From assembly GCF_029543155.1 (NCBI RefSeq), contig NZ_JARQXA010000004.1, positions 248,001 to 312,000 on the forward strand: a DNA stretch of 64,000 bases, written 5' to 3'. Position 1 is the first letter of the stretch; every line of letters begins with the position of its first letter. This stretch comes from Sphingomonas sp. HITSZ_GF. GTDB lineage: Bacteria; Pseudomonadota; Alphaproteobacteria; Sphingomonadales; Sphingomonadaceae. The notes beneath the pieces are model-generated. The model made no database searches and was not told where the DNA came from. It worked only from the letters and a program-made list of their open reading frames with translations. Positions 25,836-35,367 of the stretch are shown here, piece by piece. The position numbers and the translations under genes are program-made.

Positions 25836-26043
25836 GCCCGGGCCTGGTTCGGCATCCGGACAGGAAGTGTGCAGCTAAAAATGCGCGTGGCAATGCCGCT
25901 GCATAGTTCTCTGAAAAATGCCGGAAGTTCCCGATGAATATCCATGTGGGTTCGAACAATGGTTCGAAACGGCGCAAAGTCCTTTAGGACTCCGGAAACA
26001 TTTCGGATAAGTATCCACAAATAAATCCGGTAGGGGAAATCCC

Positions 26044-27954
26044 ATGCGTCGTGCACTCAATGTGGTTTTCGGCGTGAGCCTTGTTGCGGCCATTTGCGGG
26101 ATTGGCGTGGCGCAGCAGACAGGACGCAACGATCCAAAGACCCCGGCCGCGCTGCCGGGCATCGACTCGGTCGCGATCGAGCAGGATGCGCGGGCCGGAA
26201 CGACGCTGCTGCTGGTCCATGCGATCAAGGGGCCGGCGCATCCGGGCAGCTTCCCCTATGCCTTCGACACTGGCGACGTGATCGTGAACGATCTCGGCCG
26301 CGACGGCGACCGGCGTGCGGGCGACGGCACCTATACCGCGAAGGTGCGCTTCGACGTCGACGAGCTCGGACGCACCGCCACCGCGAACTTCGCCAAGGTG
26401 CAGGCCGAACCGCTGACCGCGCCGGCGATCCGCTCGCTCCGCTTCGATCCGCCGACGCGCAAGCTGCAAGGCGGCGCCAAGTTGCTGACCGCGCCGCAGC
26501 TCAGGACGCAGCAGCTCACCGCCGACCGGCTGTTCCGGACCCAATCGGTCACCGATTCGAAGGCGGCGCTCGCGACCTTCAAGCTGCCGGCGGCGCGCCG
26601 CCCGGCCGAGGTGCTGCGCTTCGACCGGGCGAAGGGCGACGTGCGCGCCACGCTGTTCGGCAGGCAGGTGCCGGTGGGCATCCTCACGCTGCCCAAGCTC
26701 AAGCTCAAGGTCCTGCCCTCGGCGGTCAAGCCCGAGCGCTCGCTGATGATCACCGCGCCCGAAGTGGTGAAGGATACGACCCGCACGTTCGAGCCGTGCA
26801 CCACCGTGCCCAACCAGGGCAATCCGAACGGCGTGTGGACCTTCAAGCACCTGATGACCGAGATGGCGAACACGCCGCAGACCGGCATCGCGCCCGAGGA
26901 CTTCGTGTTCAACTGGCTGACGCAGCAGAATAGCGCGCAACCGGTCAACAGCTTCAGCGCCGGCGCGCGGCCCGGGTTCGTCTCGATGGTGCGCGACCGC
27001 TGGCTGACGCAGAGCGGCGGCGTGAAGCTCAACCTCGACAAGGCGCCGTTCCGCCTGCTCGCGATCGTTTCCCGAACCGATCTCGGTACCGGGGTGAGCG
27101 GCTATAGCGGCGGCAATGCCGGTGAGGCGCGCTTCGTGTTCGGCGTGCTGGATCCCAACAATGCCTGCGGGGTGCAGCAATCGACGGTGATCTTCGAATA
27201 TGCGATCCAGAAATCGAGCTGCGCGGCGAAAAAGGCTTGGATCCAGGACTGGTTCAGCCTGAGCGGCAGCGGGTTCGTGCTGGGCGGCAGCTTCAACACC
27301 AAGCTCCAGACGCTGACCGAGAGCTTCGTCACCGCCGGCGCCAATCCCGCCCAGTTGCCCAACCGCAGCGCGATCGGGCAGGTGCGCACCAACGACCTGA
27401 TCGCCGGCCCCTGGATGCTGTTCGAATTCCAGCCGCGCAGCGCCGGCGATCCGGATCCGGGCGCGCTCCACAATGTGACGGTGAAGCAGAACCCCGATAT
27501 CAGCTTCAAGAACGCCCCGGGTCCCCGTGCGCTGCTCGCGCAGTTCATCGGCGACAACCAGGCGGCGCTGCTCAACGGCACCTATGTCATTCCCGCGGTG
27601 CTGCCGGCGCCGTCGAACGCGCCGATCCTCGGCGGGGAATCGCCGACCTTCAACAACACCAGCTTCACCTGGACCGACACGAGCTTCGCGACGCCGGTCG
27701 ACCCCGCGGCGCTCGCCGCCTTCTCGATCGGCACCTGCAATGGCTGCCATACCGGCGACACCGGCACGGCGTTCACCCATGTGAAGCCGCGCACACCCGC
27801 CGGTGTCGCCAGCCTGTCGACCTTCCTGAACAATCCCGGCGACCCGGCCGAGGACGATCTCGAGCGGCGCCAGCGGATGATGGCCAATGCGCTCAACGGC
27901 CAGTGCTTCGCGCTGCCGCTGACCGCGACGCTGCCCTTCGGTTTCGTCCACTGA
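26044..27954 (+). CDS. Secreted choice-of-anchor-X-like protein with a CXXCH heme motif
   Basis: This 636-residue exported protein has a signal peptide (about 1-20). An early domain with GDVIVNDLGRDGDRRAGDG resembles the choice-of-anchor X / calcium-loop repeat type. The large middle part has no family I recognise. Near the C-terminus CNGCH (Cys565-His569) is a bona fide c-type heme-binding CXXCH motif, in GTCNGCHTGD. A Met for the sixth ligand may be among RRQRMMANALNG after it. No other cytochrome genes are adjacent. The 208 bases upstream hold its promoter but no clear hexamers. Function unknown; a single-heme surface or periplasmic electron carrier is possible. Confidence 0.75.
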   Translation: MRRALNVVFGVSLVAAICGIGVAQQTGRNDPKTPAALPGIDSVAIEQDARAGTTLLLVHAIKGPAHPGSFPYAFDTGDVIVNDLGRDGDRRAGDGTYTAKVRFDVDELGRTATANFAKVQAEPLTAPAIRSLRFDPPTRKLQGGAKLLTAPQLRTQQLTADRLFRTQSVTDSKAALATFKLPAARRPAEVLRFDRAKGDVRATLFGRQVPVGILTLPKLKLKVLPSAVKPERSLMITAPEVVKDTTRTFEPCTTVPNQGNPNGVWTFKHLMTEMANTPQTGIAPEDFVFNWLTQQNSAQPVNSFSAGARPGFVSMVRDRWLTQSGGVKLNLDKAPFRLLAIVSRTDLGTGVSGYSGGNAGEARFVFGVLDPNNACGVQQSTVIFEYAIQKSSCAAKKAWIQDWFSLSGSGFVLGGSFNTKLQTLTESFVTAGANPAQLPNRSAIGQVRTNDLIAGPWMLFEFQPRSAGDPDPGALHNVTVKQNPDISFKNAPGPRALLAQFIGDNQAALLNGTYVIPAVLPAPSNAPILGGESPTFNNTSFTWTDTSFATPVDPAALAAFSIGTCNGCHTGDTGTAFTHVKPRTPAGVASLSTFLNNPGDPAEDDLERRQRMMANALNGQCFALPLTATLPFGFVH

Positions 27955-27979
27955 AGCCGAAGGGAGGCGGCGCGGCGGG

Positions 27980-29290
27980 CTAGACTGCCTTCAGCGCTTC
28001 CTCGAAATCGGCGATCAGGTCCTCGGCATCCTCGACGCCGATCGAGATGCGGACGAGATTGTCGGTGATGCCCAGCGCCTGCTTGCGGGCATCGGGCACC
28101 GAGAGATGGGTCATGCCGGCCGGGTGGCTCGCCAACGTTTCGGTACCGCCGAGCGACACGGCGAGCTTGGCGATCTTGAGGCTGTCGAGGAACGCGAAGG
28201 CCTCCTTCTCGCCGCCCTTCAGATAGAGCGAGAATGTCGATCCGGCGCCGGTGCAGTGGCGTTGGTAGATGTCGGCCTGGCGCGAGCCTTCTTCGAGGAA
28301 GCCGAGATAGCCGACATGCTCGACCTTTGGGTGGCTGCGCAGGAATTCGCAGACCTTCACGGCATTCTCGCCGGCGCGCGACATGCGCAGCTCGAGCGTT
28401 TCGAGCGAGCGCAGCAGCATCCAGGCGGTGTTGGGATCGCAGATCGTGCCGATCGTGTTGCGCATCAGGCGGATCGTGTTGATGTGCTCCTTCGAGCCGA
28501 GCACGCCGCCCGCCACCAGATCCGAATGGCCGCCGGCATATTTGGTCAGCGAATAGACGACGATGTCGGCGCCCTGCTCGAGCGGCTTGGCCCACAAGGG
28601 GCCCAGGAAGGTGTTGTCGATCGCGATCGGCGGCTTGTTTGCTCCGGTGAAGATGGCGTCGCGGCTGGCGCGGACGGCTTCGACATCGACCAGCGCGTTG
28701 GTCGGGTTGGCGGGGCTCTCCAGATAGATCAGCGCGACATTGCCCGAGGCCGCCTTGCCCAGCACCGCGTCGATCTCCTCGCGGGTGGCGCCGGCGGGGA
28801 AGTCGAGCCAGTGGACGCCGAAGCGGCCGAGGATGCGCGCGATCAGCGTCTCGGTTGCCGCATAGAGCGGGCCCGAATGGACGATCGTGTCGCCCGGCTT
28901 GACCATCGACAGGAACAGCGTGGCGATCGCCGACATGCCCGAGGAAAAGGCGAGTGCGTCCTCGGCGCCTTCCCAGATGCCGAGGCGATCCTCGAGAATC
29001 TCCTGGTTCGGGCCGTTGAAGCGCGAATAGACCAGCCCGTCGGCGCCGCCCGGGCGCTTGCCGGTGACGCCTTCGAAATGGCGCTTGCCGGCGGCGGCAT
29101 TGGGGAAGACGAAGGTCGAGGTGAGGAAGATCGGCGGCTTGAGCGAGCCTTCCGAGAGCATCGGATCATAGCCGTGCCCCATCATCATCGTGCTGGGCTT
29201 GAGCTTGCGATCGCCGACCTTGTCCGCCGACGGCTTGGGGCGTCGGCGCGGGGTGCCGCCGGTCAGGTCGGCTTCGGTTTCGTCGGTCAT
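27980..29290 (-). CDS. Cystathionine gamma-synthase family PLP enzyme (Met/Cys metabolism)
   Basis: This 436-residue PLP enzyme of the Cys/Met metabolism fold carries out gamma-replacement or elimination on homoserine esters or cystathionine. The Schiff-base lysine is Lys250 in YSLTKYAGGHSD, and other motifs are YSRFNGPN (88-95) and SSGMSAIATLF. It may be an O-succinylhomoserine sulfhydrylase (MetZ), a cystathionine gamma-synthase (MetB) or a gamma-lyase; the sequence alone does not decide. A 30-residue N-terminal extension rich in Arg/Pro/Lys is unusual. It converges with the CXXCH gene. I searched the 270 bases upstream for a SAM riboswitch and found no convincing one; a repeat element takes up 110 of those bases. 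Confidence 0.88.
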   Translation of the reverse strand: MTDETEADLTGGTPRRRPKPSADKVGDRKLKPSTMMMGHGYDPMLSEGSLKPPIFLTSTFVFPNAAAGKRHFEGVTGKRPGGADGLVYSRFNGPNQEILEDRLGIWEGAEDALAFSSGMSAIATLFLSMVKPGDTIVHSGPLYAATETLIARILGRFGVHWLDFPAGATREEIDAVLGKAASGNVALIYLESPANPTNALVDVEAVRASRDAIFTGANKPPIAIDNTFLGPLWAKPLEQGADIVVYSLTKYAGGHSDLVAGGVLGSKEHINTIRLMRNTIGTICDPNTAWMLLRSLETLELRMSRAGENAVKVCEFLRSHPKVEHVGYLGFLEEGSRQADIYQRHCTGAGSTFSLYLKGGEKEAFAFLDSLKIAKLAVSLGGTETLASHPAGMTHLSVPDARKQALGITDNLVRISIGVEDAEDLIADFEEALKAV

Positions 29291-29439
29291 GCAGGCTCTC
29301 CGGGGATGTGCTTATTTCGTATCATCTGTAACGATTCGCGCGACGAAGGGGAGCCTGAAACGCGCGGAAGGTCACAAAAGTCACGCTGCGCGAGGAGCCG
29401 CGGGCCTTTCCGCGGGCAACCACATCCGTCGCTCCAACC

Positions 29440-29549
29440 CGTCATGCTGAACTTGTTTCAGCATCCAACGTGCGGCGGACGACAGTCCACGAAGCGAAGG
29501 GGCGTCGCCCAGCCCAACCTTGGACCCTGAAACAAGTTCAGGGTGACGG
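29440..29549. repeat. Intergenic inverted repeat, CATGCTGAACTTGTTTCAGCATCC type
   Basis: This is one copy of a family bounded by TCATGCTGAACTTGTTTCAG and the inverted CTGAAACAAGTTCAGGGTGA. It lies between metB-like and pgeF and occurs also at 40129 and 63222. Central sequence differs between copies. Confidence 0.85.
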
Positions 29550-29561
29550 TGGGTATTGGGC

Positions 29562-30329
29562 TCAGCCCAGCCCGATCAGGCTGATCTGCCGGCCATAGTC
29601 CGGCTCGCTGCGGTGCGTCGCGCGGCGGAAGCTGTAGAAATGGTCTTCGCGGGCATAGGTGTCCTGCCCGAGCATCTCGACGGTGCGGATGTCGGCGGCG
29701 GCGAGGCGCGACGCGACATAGGCTTCGAGATCGAACTGCCAGTGATCCTCGCGGCGCCCCTCGGTGAAAAAGCGCTCATTGTCCGGATCGGCATCGGCGA
29801 AGCGGGCGAGGAAGACCACGTCGACTTCGTAGGACGCGCGCGCGATGCACGGGCCGACCGCGGCGACGATGCGCGCGCGCTGCGCGCCCAGTGCCTCCAT
29901 CGCGGCGATCGTCGAATCGGTGACGCCGCCGATCGCGCCCTTCCACCCGGCATGTGCGGCGCCGACGATGCCGGCTTCCTTGTCGGCGAACAGCACCGGC
30001 GCGCAATCGGCGGTGAGGATGCCGAGCACCAGGCCCGGGCGATCGGTGACCAGCGCATCGGCGCGCGGGCGCAACTGCTCCTCGAACGGCTCGATCACCG
30101 CGACGCAATCGGGCGAATGGACCTGATAGAGCGTCACCAGCCTTGCGCCGGGCAGCACCGCATCGGCGGCGCGGCGGCGATTCTCGGCGATCAGCGCGGG
30201 ATCGTCCTGCGATCCCAGGCCGACATTGAGGCTGGCCATGGCGCCGGTGGAGACGCCGCCCTTGCGGCCGAGAAAGCCGTGCGCGACGCCATCGAGCGCG
30301 CGGGCGCGAAAGACCTCCACGTCGCTCAC
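29562..30329 (-). CDS. pgeF: Peptidoglycan editing factor PgeF
   Basis: This 255-residue cytoplasmic metal enzyme of the YfiH/DUF152 family removes non-canonical L-Ser-containing peptides from peptidoglycan precursors and has laccase-like copper-site features. Visible motifs are VTLYQVHSPDCVAV, TADCAPVLFAD, AAHAGWKGAIGG and GPCIARASYEVD, which carry the His, Cys and metal-binding residues. The start is GTG at 30329, overlapping the stop of the GNAT gene as GTGA, so translation is coupled. Order on the minus strand is lgt, MidA-like, GNAT, pgeF. The lgt/MidA/pgeF order is common in alphaproteobacteria. Confidence 0.93.
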   Translation of the reverse strand: MSDVEVFRARALDGVAHGFLGRKGGVSTGAMASLNVGLGSQDDPALIAENRRRAADAVLPGARLVTLYQVHSPDCVAVIEPFEEQLRPRADALVTDRPGLVLGILTADCAPVLFADKEAGIVGAAHAGWKGAIGGVTDSTIAAMEALGAQRARIVAAVGPCIARASYEVDVVFLARFADADPDNERFFTEGRREDHWQFDLEAYVASRLAAADIRTVEMLGQDTYAREDHFYSFRRATHRSEPDYGRQISLIGLG

Positions 30330-30829
30330 AGCGCCCGCCGCATCAGCCGGTCCTCGTCCTCATGGCTGCCGACCAGGAAGACATAGGGGCCGCGATCCTC
30401 GAAGCCGTTCTTCTCGTAGAAGCGCCGGGCACGGTGATTGTCGACATAGACCGAGAGCCACATCTCCTCGGCGCCGGCGGCGCGGCCCCGGTCGAGCGCC
30501 CAGTCCATCAGCACCTGCGCGGCGCCGCTGCCCTTCGCCCGCTCGTCGAGATAGAGCTGGCGCAGCTCATAGGTGCGCGCGCTGGTCTCCGCCGGCAAGG
30601 TGAGCCGGCTCACCTTGGCGAAGCCGGCCAGGCCCTGCTCGTCCTCGGCGAGGTGGAAGGCGAGACCCGGCTCGGCGAACTCGCGCGCCCAGGCCGCGGG
30701 CGTGAACTTGCCGAGGAAGCCGGCCAGATCCTGCGGCCGGTAGAGATGGCCGAAGGTCGCGATGAAGCTCGCGCGGAACAGCGTGTCGATCGCGGGCAGA
30801 TCGTCGATAGTGGCGTCGCGGTAGATCAT
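30326..30829 (-). CDS. GNAT family N-acetyltransferase
   Basis: This 167-residue single-domain acetyltransferase has the GNAT acetyl-CoA loop in LYLDERAKGSGAAQVLMDWAL (a Lys-Gly-Ser-Gly variant of the R/Q-X2-G-X-G/A motif) and the late YVDNHRARRFYEKNGF helix with Tyr. The start was set at the ATG in position 30829, because upstream sequence belongs to a repeat element. It is coupled to pgeF by a 4-base overlap. The substrate is unknown; position suggests an insertion of an unrelated function into the cell-wall cluster. Confidence 0.9.
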   Translation of the reverse strand: MIYRDATIDDLPAIDTLFRASFIATFGHLYRPQDLAGFLGKFTPAAWAREFAEPGLAFHLAEDEQGLAGFAKVSRLTLPAETSARTYELRQLYLDERAKGSGAAQVLMDWALDRGRAAGAEEMWLSVYVDNHRARRFYEKNGFEDRGPYVFLVGSHEDEDRLMRRAL

Positions 30830-30843
30830 TGCTTCCTTCTTCT

Positions 30844-30955
30844 CGTCATCCCCGCGAAAGCGGGGACCCATCTCGGAGCGAGGCCAAGCATACAACAGCG
30901 GTTGTATCGGCTCGACAGCGTGGGAGATGGGCCCCCGCTTTCGCGGGGGTGACGG
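30844..30955. repeat. REP-like inverted repeat, CCCGCGAAAGCGGG type
   Basis: Two arms, CGTCATCCCCGCGAAAGCGG and CCGCTTTCGCGGGGGTGACG, bound a 110-base unit with an internal TACAAC-AGCG-GTTGTA hairpin (about 30890-30907). It separates the GNAT gene from the MidA-like gene inside an otherwise compact cluster. Confidence 0.85.
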
Positions 30956-30964
30956 CTTGGGTGT

Positions 30965-32062
30965 TCATTCCGAAAACCCGGCGGGCGCCGGCCAGCCGGG
31001 GGCAGTGAGCGCAATTACCTTGAACAACTCGCCCATCTGCTCGGGGTGGGTCAGGCGATCGCGGTCGGTGGCGAGCTGGCCGGCGCGCTCGGGCGCGGCA
31101 AGCGACAGCGCCGCGGTGCGCTCGGTGATGCCGAGGCGGGTGAGGAACTCGCCCTGGGTGACCGGGCCGTGGATGACGAGGCCCTCGGCGCGCGCCGCCT
31201 CGCCCAGCGTGGCGAAATCGACATGGGCGGTCAGGTCCGCCTCGCCCGGCGTATCGAAGGGGTTGGCATATTCATGCCCCTTCACTGCCTGCAGCGTGTC
31301 CCCGATCGCCGGGCCCATATAGCCATAGTCGATGATCAGCGCCGCGCCGCCCTGCGCGGTCAGCCGCTGGGCGAGCTGGCGCACCGTTGCGACGCTGGCC
31401 GGTGATGTCTCGAGGATCGAGCCCGGCGCGGCATCGCGGAAGCTGGGCGGGATGATCATGTCGAAGCCGCGGTCGCCGGCGATCGGCAGGAACAGCGTGT
31501 CCTGGCAGGCGACCAGGCGCTCGCGCCAGCCTTCCTGCGTGGCGATCAGCTGGCGGATCGGCAGCGCGTCGAAGAATTCGTTGGCGACGAAGATAAGCGG
31601 CGCGTCTTCGCTCAGCCCGGTGAGGCCGAGATGGAACTCGGCATGCGGCACGCGCTCGGCCTGGGCGGCGCGCAGGGTGGGGCTGGTCTCGATCATATCG
31701 ACCGGCGGGGTAAGCCCCGCCTTGGCCATGGCGCGCAGCGCGTCCGCCGCCAGGGTCCCGCGGCCCGGCCCGAGCTCGACATAGCGCGCGGGCGGAGCGC
31801 CGGCGCGCTGCCACAGGTCGGCGATCCACAGCCCGATCAGCTCACCGAACATCTGGCTGACTTCGGGCGCAGTGGTGAAGTCGCCGCGCGCGCCGAGCGG
31901 ATCGCGCGTGGCGTAATAATGCGCGTTGGCGGCGCCCATGAACTGCGAGAGCGGGATCGGCCCGGCCATGGTGATGGCGCGGGAGAGCCGCTCGGCGAGC
32001 AGGGGTTCGGCAGCGTTGGCCGAACGATCCTGCGCGCTGGCGTCTAGAGGGTTCTCGCGCAC
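30965..32062 (-). CDS. MidA/NDUFAF7-like class I SAM-dependent methyltransferase
   Basis: This 365-residue protein of the MidA family has the S-adenosylmethionine-binding motif VELGPGRGTLAADALRAM and an ALIIDYGYMGP stretch. The eukaryotic relative NDUFAF7 methylates an arginine of complex I subunit NDUFS2, so a role in NADH dehydrogenase assembly is the standard inference. The start is GTG at 32062, one base before the lgt stop region. It follows lgt directly (both minus) and is probably cotranscribed with it. No nuo genes are in the window. Confidence 0.88.
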   Translation of the reverse strand: MRENPLDASAQDRSANAAEPLLAERLSRAITMAGPIPLSQFMGAANAHYYATRDPLGARGDFTTAPEVSQMFGELIGLWIADLWQRAGAPPARYVELGPGRGTLAADALRAMAKAGLTPPVDMIETSPTLRAAQAERVPHAEFHLGLTGLSEDAPLIFVANEFFDALPIRQLIATQEGWRERLVACQDTLFLPIAGDRGFDMIIPPSFRDAAPGSILETSPASVATVRQLAQRLTAQGGAALIIDYGYMGPAIGDTLQAVKGHEYANPFDTPGEADLTAHVDFATLGEAARAEGLVIHGPVTQGEFLTRLGITERTAALSLAAPERAGQLATDRDRLTHPEQMGELFKVIALTAPGWPAPAGFSE

Positions 32063-32063
32063 T

Positions 32064-32936
32064 TCAGGCCACGCTCTCCGCGCCCGCGATCGGCTCGACC
32101 CGCTCGCGGCGGCCCTTGGCGGTGGCGATCAGCCAGACGCCGCCGACGATCATCGGCAGGCACAGCACCTGGCCCATATGGATGACATGCTCGAACACCG
32201 TGCCGGCGAACTGCGCATCGGGCTCACGGAAATATTCGACGAAGAAGCGGAAGCAGCCATAGCCGAGCAGGAAGATGCCGACGAGCTTGCCCGGTTCGTA
32301 GCGCGCCTTGGTGCGCCAGAAGGCGTAGGCGAGGATCGCGAACAGGAGGACGCCTTCGAGCAGCGCCTCGTAGAGCTGGCTCGGATGGCGGGCGAGCGGA
32401 CCGGCGCCGGGGAAGATGATCGCCCAGGGCAGCTCGGCCGGCTTGCCCCACAGCTCGCCGTTCACGAAATTGGCGAGGCGGCCGAAGAACAGGCCGAAGG
32501 GCGCGCAGCAGGCGACATAGTCGTGGACGCGCAGCCAGTTCAGCCCCTGTTGGCGGCACATCAGGATGATCGCCAGCGTGGTGCCGATCACGCCGCCATG
32601 GAACGACATGCCGCCGTCCCACAGCTTGAAGATGTCGAGCGGGTGCTCGACGAACCGGTCGAGTCCGTAGAACAGGACATAGCCGAGCCGGCCGCCGATG
32701 ATGATGCCGAGCGTGGCGTAGAAGACGAGATCGTCGGCATGCTTGCGGCTCATCGGCGCGCCGGGCTCGCGCAGCAGGCGGATCAGGTACCACCAGCCGA
32801 CCAGGATGCCGGCGATATAGGCCAGCGAATACCATTTGATGTCGAAGAAGCCGAGCGACAGCGCGACCTTGTTGAGGCCGAGATCGGCGAAATGGATATG
32901 CTGGGTGGCCGCGTCGGCCAGGGTAGCAAACAGCAC
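32064..32936 (-). CDS. lgt: Prolipoprotein diacylglyceryl transferase
   Basis: This 290-residue inner-membrane enzyme transfers diacylglycerol to the lipobox Cys of prolipoproteins. It has about seven helices, the Lgt signature [12 protein letters not shown], the essential His in [11 protein letters not shown], and [13 protein letters not shown] and [11 protein letters not shown] near the C-terminus. The start is GTG at 32936, seven bases after a GGAGG site; upstream ATG codons lead into a repeat element and are rejected. It leads the minus-strand cluster lgt, MidA, GNAT, pgeF. Confidence 0.95.
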   Translation of the reverse strand: MLFATLADAATQHIHFADLGLNKVALSLGFFDIKWYSLAYIAGILVGWWYLIRLLREPGAPMSRKHADDLVFYATLGIIIGGRLGYVLFYGLDRFVEHPLDIFKLWDGGMSFHGGVIGTTLAIILMCRQQGLNWLRVHDYVACCAPFGLFFGRLANFVNGELWGKPAELPWAIIFPGAGPLARHPSQLYEALLEGVLLFAILAYAFWRTKARYEPGKLVGIFLLGYGCFRFFVEYFREPDAQFAGTVFEHVIHMGQVLCLPMIVGGVWLIATAKGRRERVEPIAGAESVA

Positions 32937-33002
32937 TATGGTCCCTCCGGGGTGTAGCGCCCCGATAGAGCAGGCGGGCCGCAAACCCAAGCGCATCTTC
33001 CC

Positions 33003-33077
33003 GTCATCCCGGCGAAAGCCGGGATCTCGTGCCGTATCGCGCCTCCGCCTGAGATCCCGGCTTTTGCCGGGATGACG
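33003..33077. repeat. REP-like inverted repeat, TCCCGGCGAAAGCCGGGA type
   Basis: This 75-base copy has the same left arm and TCTCGTGCCG tail as the element at 16517 and a right arm ending GCCGGGATGACG. It lies between divergent lgt and the molybdopterin subunit gene. Confidence 0.85.
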
Positions 33078-33126
33078 ATTGGGGCGCGGGGTGACAGTCC
33101 CTGGCACGCGCGATAGAGCGGGGGCG

Positions 33127-35367
33127 ATGAAGGTCGATATCGGCAAGCTTGGGAAGCTGGATCGGCGCACGCTGCTGATCGGTGGCGGCGTGGGCGTGGG
33201 GCTGGTGGTGGCCTGGGCGGTCTGGCCGCGCACCTATCTGCCGAACCTGACCGCGGCGCCGGGCGAGAGCCTGTTCGGTGCCTGGCTCAAGATCGGCACC
33301 GACGGGCATGTCTCGGTCGCGGTGCCGCAGTGCGAGGAAGGGCAGGGCGTGTTCACCGCGCTGCCGCAGATCATCGCCGACGAGCTGGGGGCGGACTGGA
33401 AGCTGATGGGCGTCGAGCCCGCGCCGCTCAACCCGCTCTACGCCAATCCGCTCGCCGCGCAGGAATTGTTCGAGCTGGCGCTGGGCGGCCTGCCCGAGCA
33501 GTTGCGCAAGAGCCATGCCGCGCGCACCGGGCTGATGCTCACCGGCTGCTCGACGTCGATCCGGAGCTTCGAGGACCAGCTGCGCCATGCCGGCGCCACC
33601 GCGCGGGTGCTGCTGTGCAAGGCGGCGGCGCGGCGCTGGGGCACCGAATGGCAGAGCTGCGACACCGCCGGCGGCCAGGTGATCCACGGCAATTCGAAGC
33701 TCGGCTTCGGCGCGCTGGCGGCCGAGGCGGCGGACGAGAGCGTGCCCGGCGACGTCCCGCTGCGCACCGGCGAGGCCAACCGGCTCTACGGCCAGCCGCT
33801 GCCCCGGCTCGATGGGCCTGCCAAGACCGACGGTAGTCTGGTCTATGCCGCCGACGTGCGGCTGCCGAACATGGTGTTCGCCTCGATCCGGATGGGGCCG
33901 ATCGGCGAGACCGGGCTGGTCAAGCTCGATCGGGCGGCGGCGAACAGGATCCCGGGCATGCTCGCGGTGGTCACCACCAGCGACTGGGTGGCGGCGGTCG
34001 CCAATAATGGCTGGGCGGCGGAGCGCGCGATCGACGCGATGCGCCCGCGCTTCAAGACGCCCGATGCGGTGATCAACAATGATTCGATCGCCGATGCGCT
34101 CAACAACGCGCTGAACGCCGATGGCGCGCGGCTGCACGAGGCGGGCGACCTGGCGGCGGATTTCCGCGGGGCGAAGGTGGTCAATGCCGAATACCGCGTC
34201 GATGTGGCGCTGCACGCGGCGCTCGAGCCCGCGACCTGCACCGCGTCCTACGCCGACGGGCACCTGTCGATCTGGCTGCCGACCCAGGCGCCGGGGCTGG
34301 CACGCGCTGCGGCGGCGCGGGCGATCGGCGTCTCCGAAGGCGCGGTGACGGTGCATGCGACGATGGCCGGCGGCTCGTTCGGCGCACGGCTCGAGCATGA
34401 CGTGGCGGGGCAGGCGGCGCTGCTCGCGTTGAAGATCGGCAGGCCGGTGCAGCTCAGCTGGACGCGCGGCGAGGACATGCGGCACGACCGCTACCGGCCG
34501 CCGGCGATCGGGCGGCTTACCGGCAAGCTGGGCGCGGGGGGGCAGGTCTCGGGCCTGCTCGCCAAGATCGCCGCGCCCGAGACCGGGCGCGAGCTCGCGA
34601 CGCGGCTGCTGGGGAGCGATCCGGTAGTGCAGGCCTCGCTCGCGCTGCCGGGCAAGGGCGATCCTTCCGCGGTGGCGGGCGCCGAGCCCGTTTACGGCAT
34701 CCCCAATTACGCGGTCGATCACCACCCGGCCGAGATCGGCGTCCCGACCGGCTATTGGCGCTCGGGCGCCCATAGCTACAATTGCTTCTTCGTCGAAAGC
34801 TTCATGGACGAGCTGGCGCATGTCGCCGAGCAGGATGCGGTGTCCTTCCGCATGGCGATGCTCGGCAACGAGACGCGGCTGGCGCGCTGCATCCAGACTG
34901 CGGCGCAGCTCGGCGGTTGGCAGGGCGGCCAGCCGGGCAGCGGCCAGGGCATCGCCTGCCATGCGTTCCGCGGCTCCTATATCGCGGTGATGGCAGAGGC
35001 GCGGCTGGACGGGCGCAAGGTGGTGGTCGAGCGGCTGGTCGCCGCGGTCGATTGCGGGCGCATCGTCAATCCCGACCTGGTGACCCAGCAGATCGAAGGC
35101 GGGCTGCTCTTCGGCATGGCCGCGGCGATCGCGGGCTCGACGAGCTTCACCGAGAATGTCGCCGACGTGCGCGATATTTCCGAGCTCGGCCTGCCGACGC
35201 TGGCCAGCGCGCCGGACATCACGGTGGAGCTGATCCGGAACGGCGCCGATCCGGGCGGGGTGAGCGAGCTGGCGGTGCCGCCGGTCGCGCCGGCGATCGC
35301 CAATGCGCTGCAATCGGCGAGCGGCGTGCGCTTCCGCGTGCTGCCGCTGCTCTCGGATGTCGAGTGA
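33127..35367 (+). CDS. Orphan xanthine-dehydrogenase-family molybdopterin-binding subunit
   Basis: This 746-residue large subunit resembles the IorB / aldehyde-oxidase group. A twin-arginine-like [18 protein letters not shown] (about 11-30) can export it folded or anchor it. Two MPT-binding regions follow, with [19 protein letters not shown] and the C-terminal [19 protein letters not shown]. The likely catalytic Glu is in [17 protein letters not shown]. The [2Fe-2S] subunit usually encoded next to it (IorA type) is missing, and no cytochrome is adjacent. hemH overlaps its 3' end by 11 bases. The substrate is unknown. I chose the ATG at 33127 because it begins just before the RR motif. Confidence 0.88.
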   Translation: MKVDIGKLGKLDRRTLLIGGGVGVGLVVAWAVWPRTYLPNLTAAPGESLFGAWLKIGTDGHVSVAVPQCEEGQGVFTALPQIIADELGADWKLMGVEPAPLNPLYANPLAAQELFELALGGLPEQLRKSHAARTGLMLTGCSTSIRSFEDQLRHAGATARVLLCKAAARRWGTEWQSCDTAGGQVIHGNSKLGFGALAAEAADESVPGDVPLRTGEANRLYGQPLPRLDGPAKTDGSLVYAADVRLPNMVFASIRMGPIGETGLVKLDRAAANRIPGMLAVVTTSDWVAAVANNGWAAERAIDAMRPRFKTPDAVINNDSIADALNNALNADGARLHEAGDLAADFRGAKVVNAEYRVDVALHAALEPATCTASYADGHLSIWLPTQAPGLARAAAARAIGVSEGAVTVHATMAGGSFGARLEHDVAGQAALLALKIGRPVQLSWTRGEDMRHDRYRPPAIGRLTGKLGAGGQVSGLLAKIAAPETGRELATRLLGSDPVVQASLALPGKGDPSAVAGAEPVYGIPNYAVDHHPAEIGVPTGYWRSGAHSYNCFFVESFMDELAHVAEQDAVSFRMAMLGNETRLARCIQTAAQLGGWQGGQPGSGQGIACHAFRGSYIAVMAEARLDGRKVVVERLVAAVDCGRIVNPDLVTQQIEGGLLFGMAAAIAGSTSFTENVADVRDISELGLPTLASAPDITVELIRNGADPGGVSELAVPPVAPAIANALQSASGVRFRVLPLLSDVE

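Noticed and set aside
29291..29439. SAM-II or similar riboswitch before the Cys/Met enzyme gene
   Set aside because: No pseudoknot consensus was found on the minus strand; only a GTGAC-TTTT-GTGAC direct repeat.
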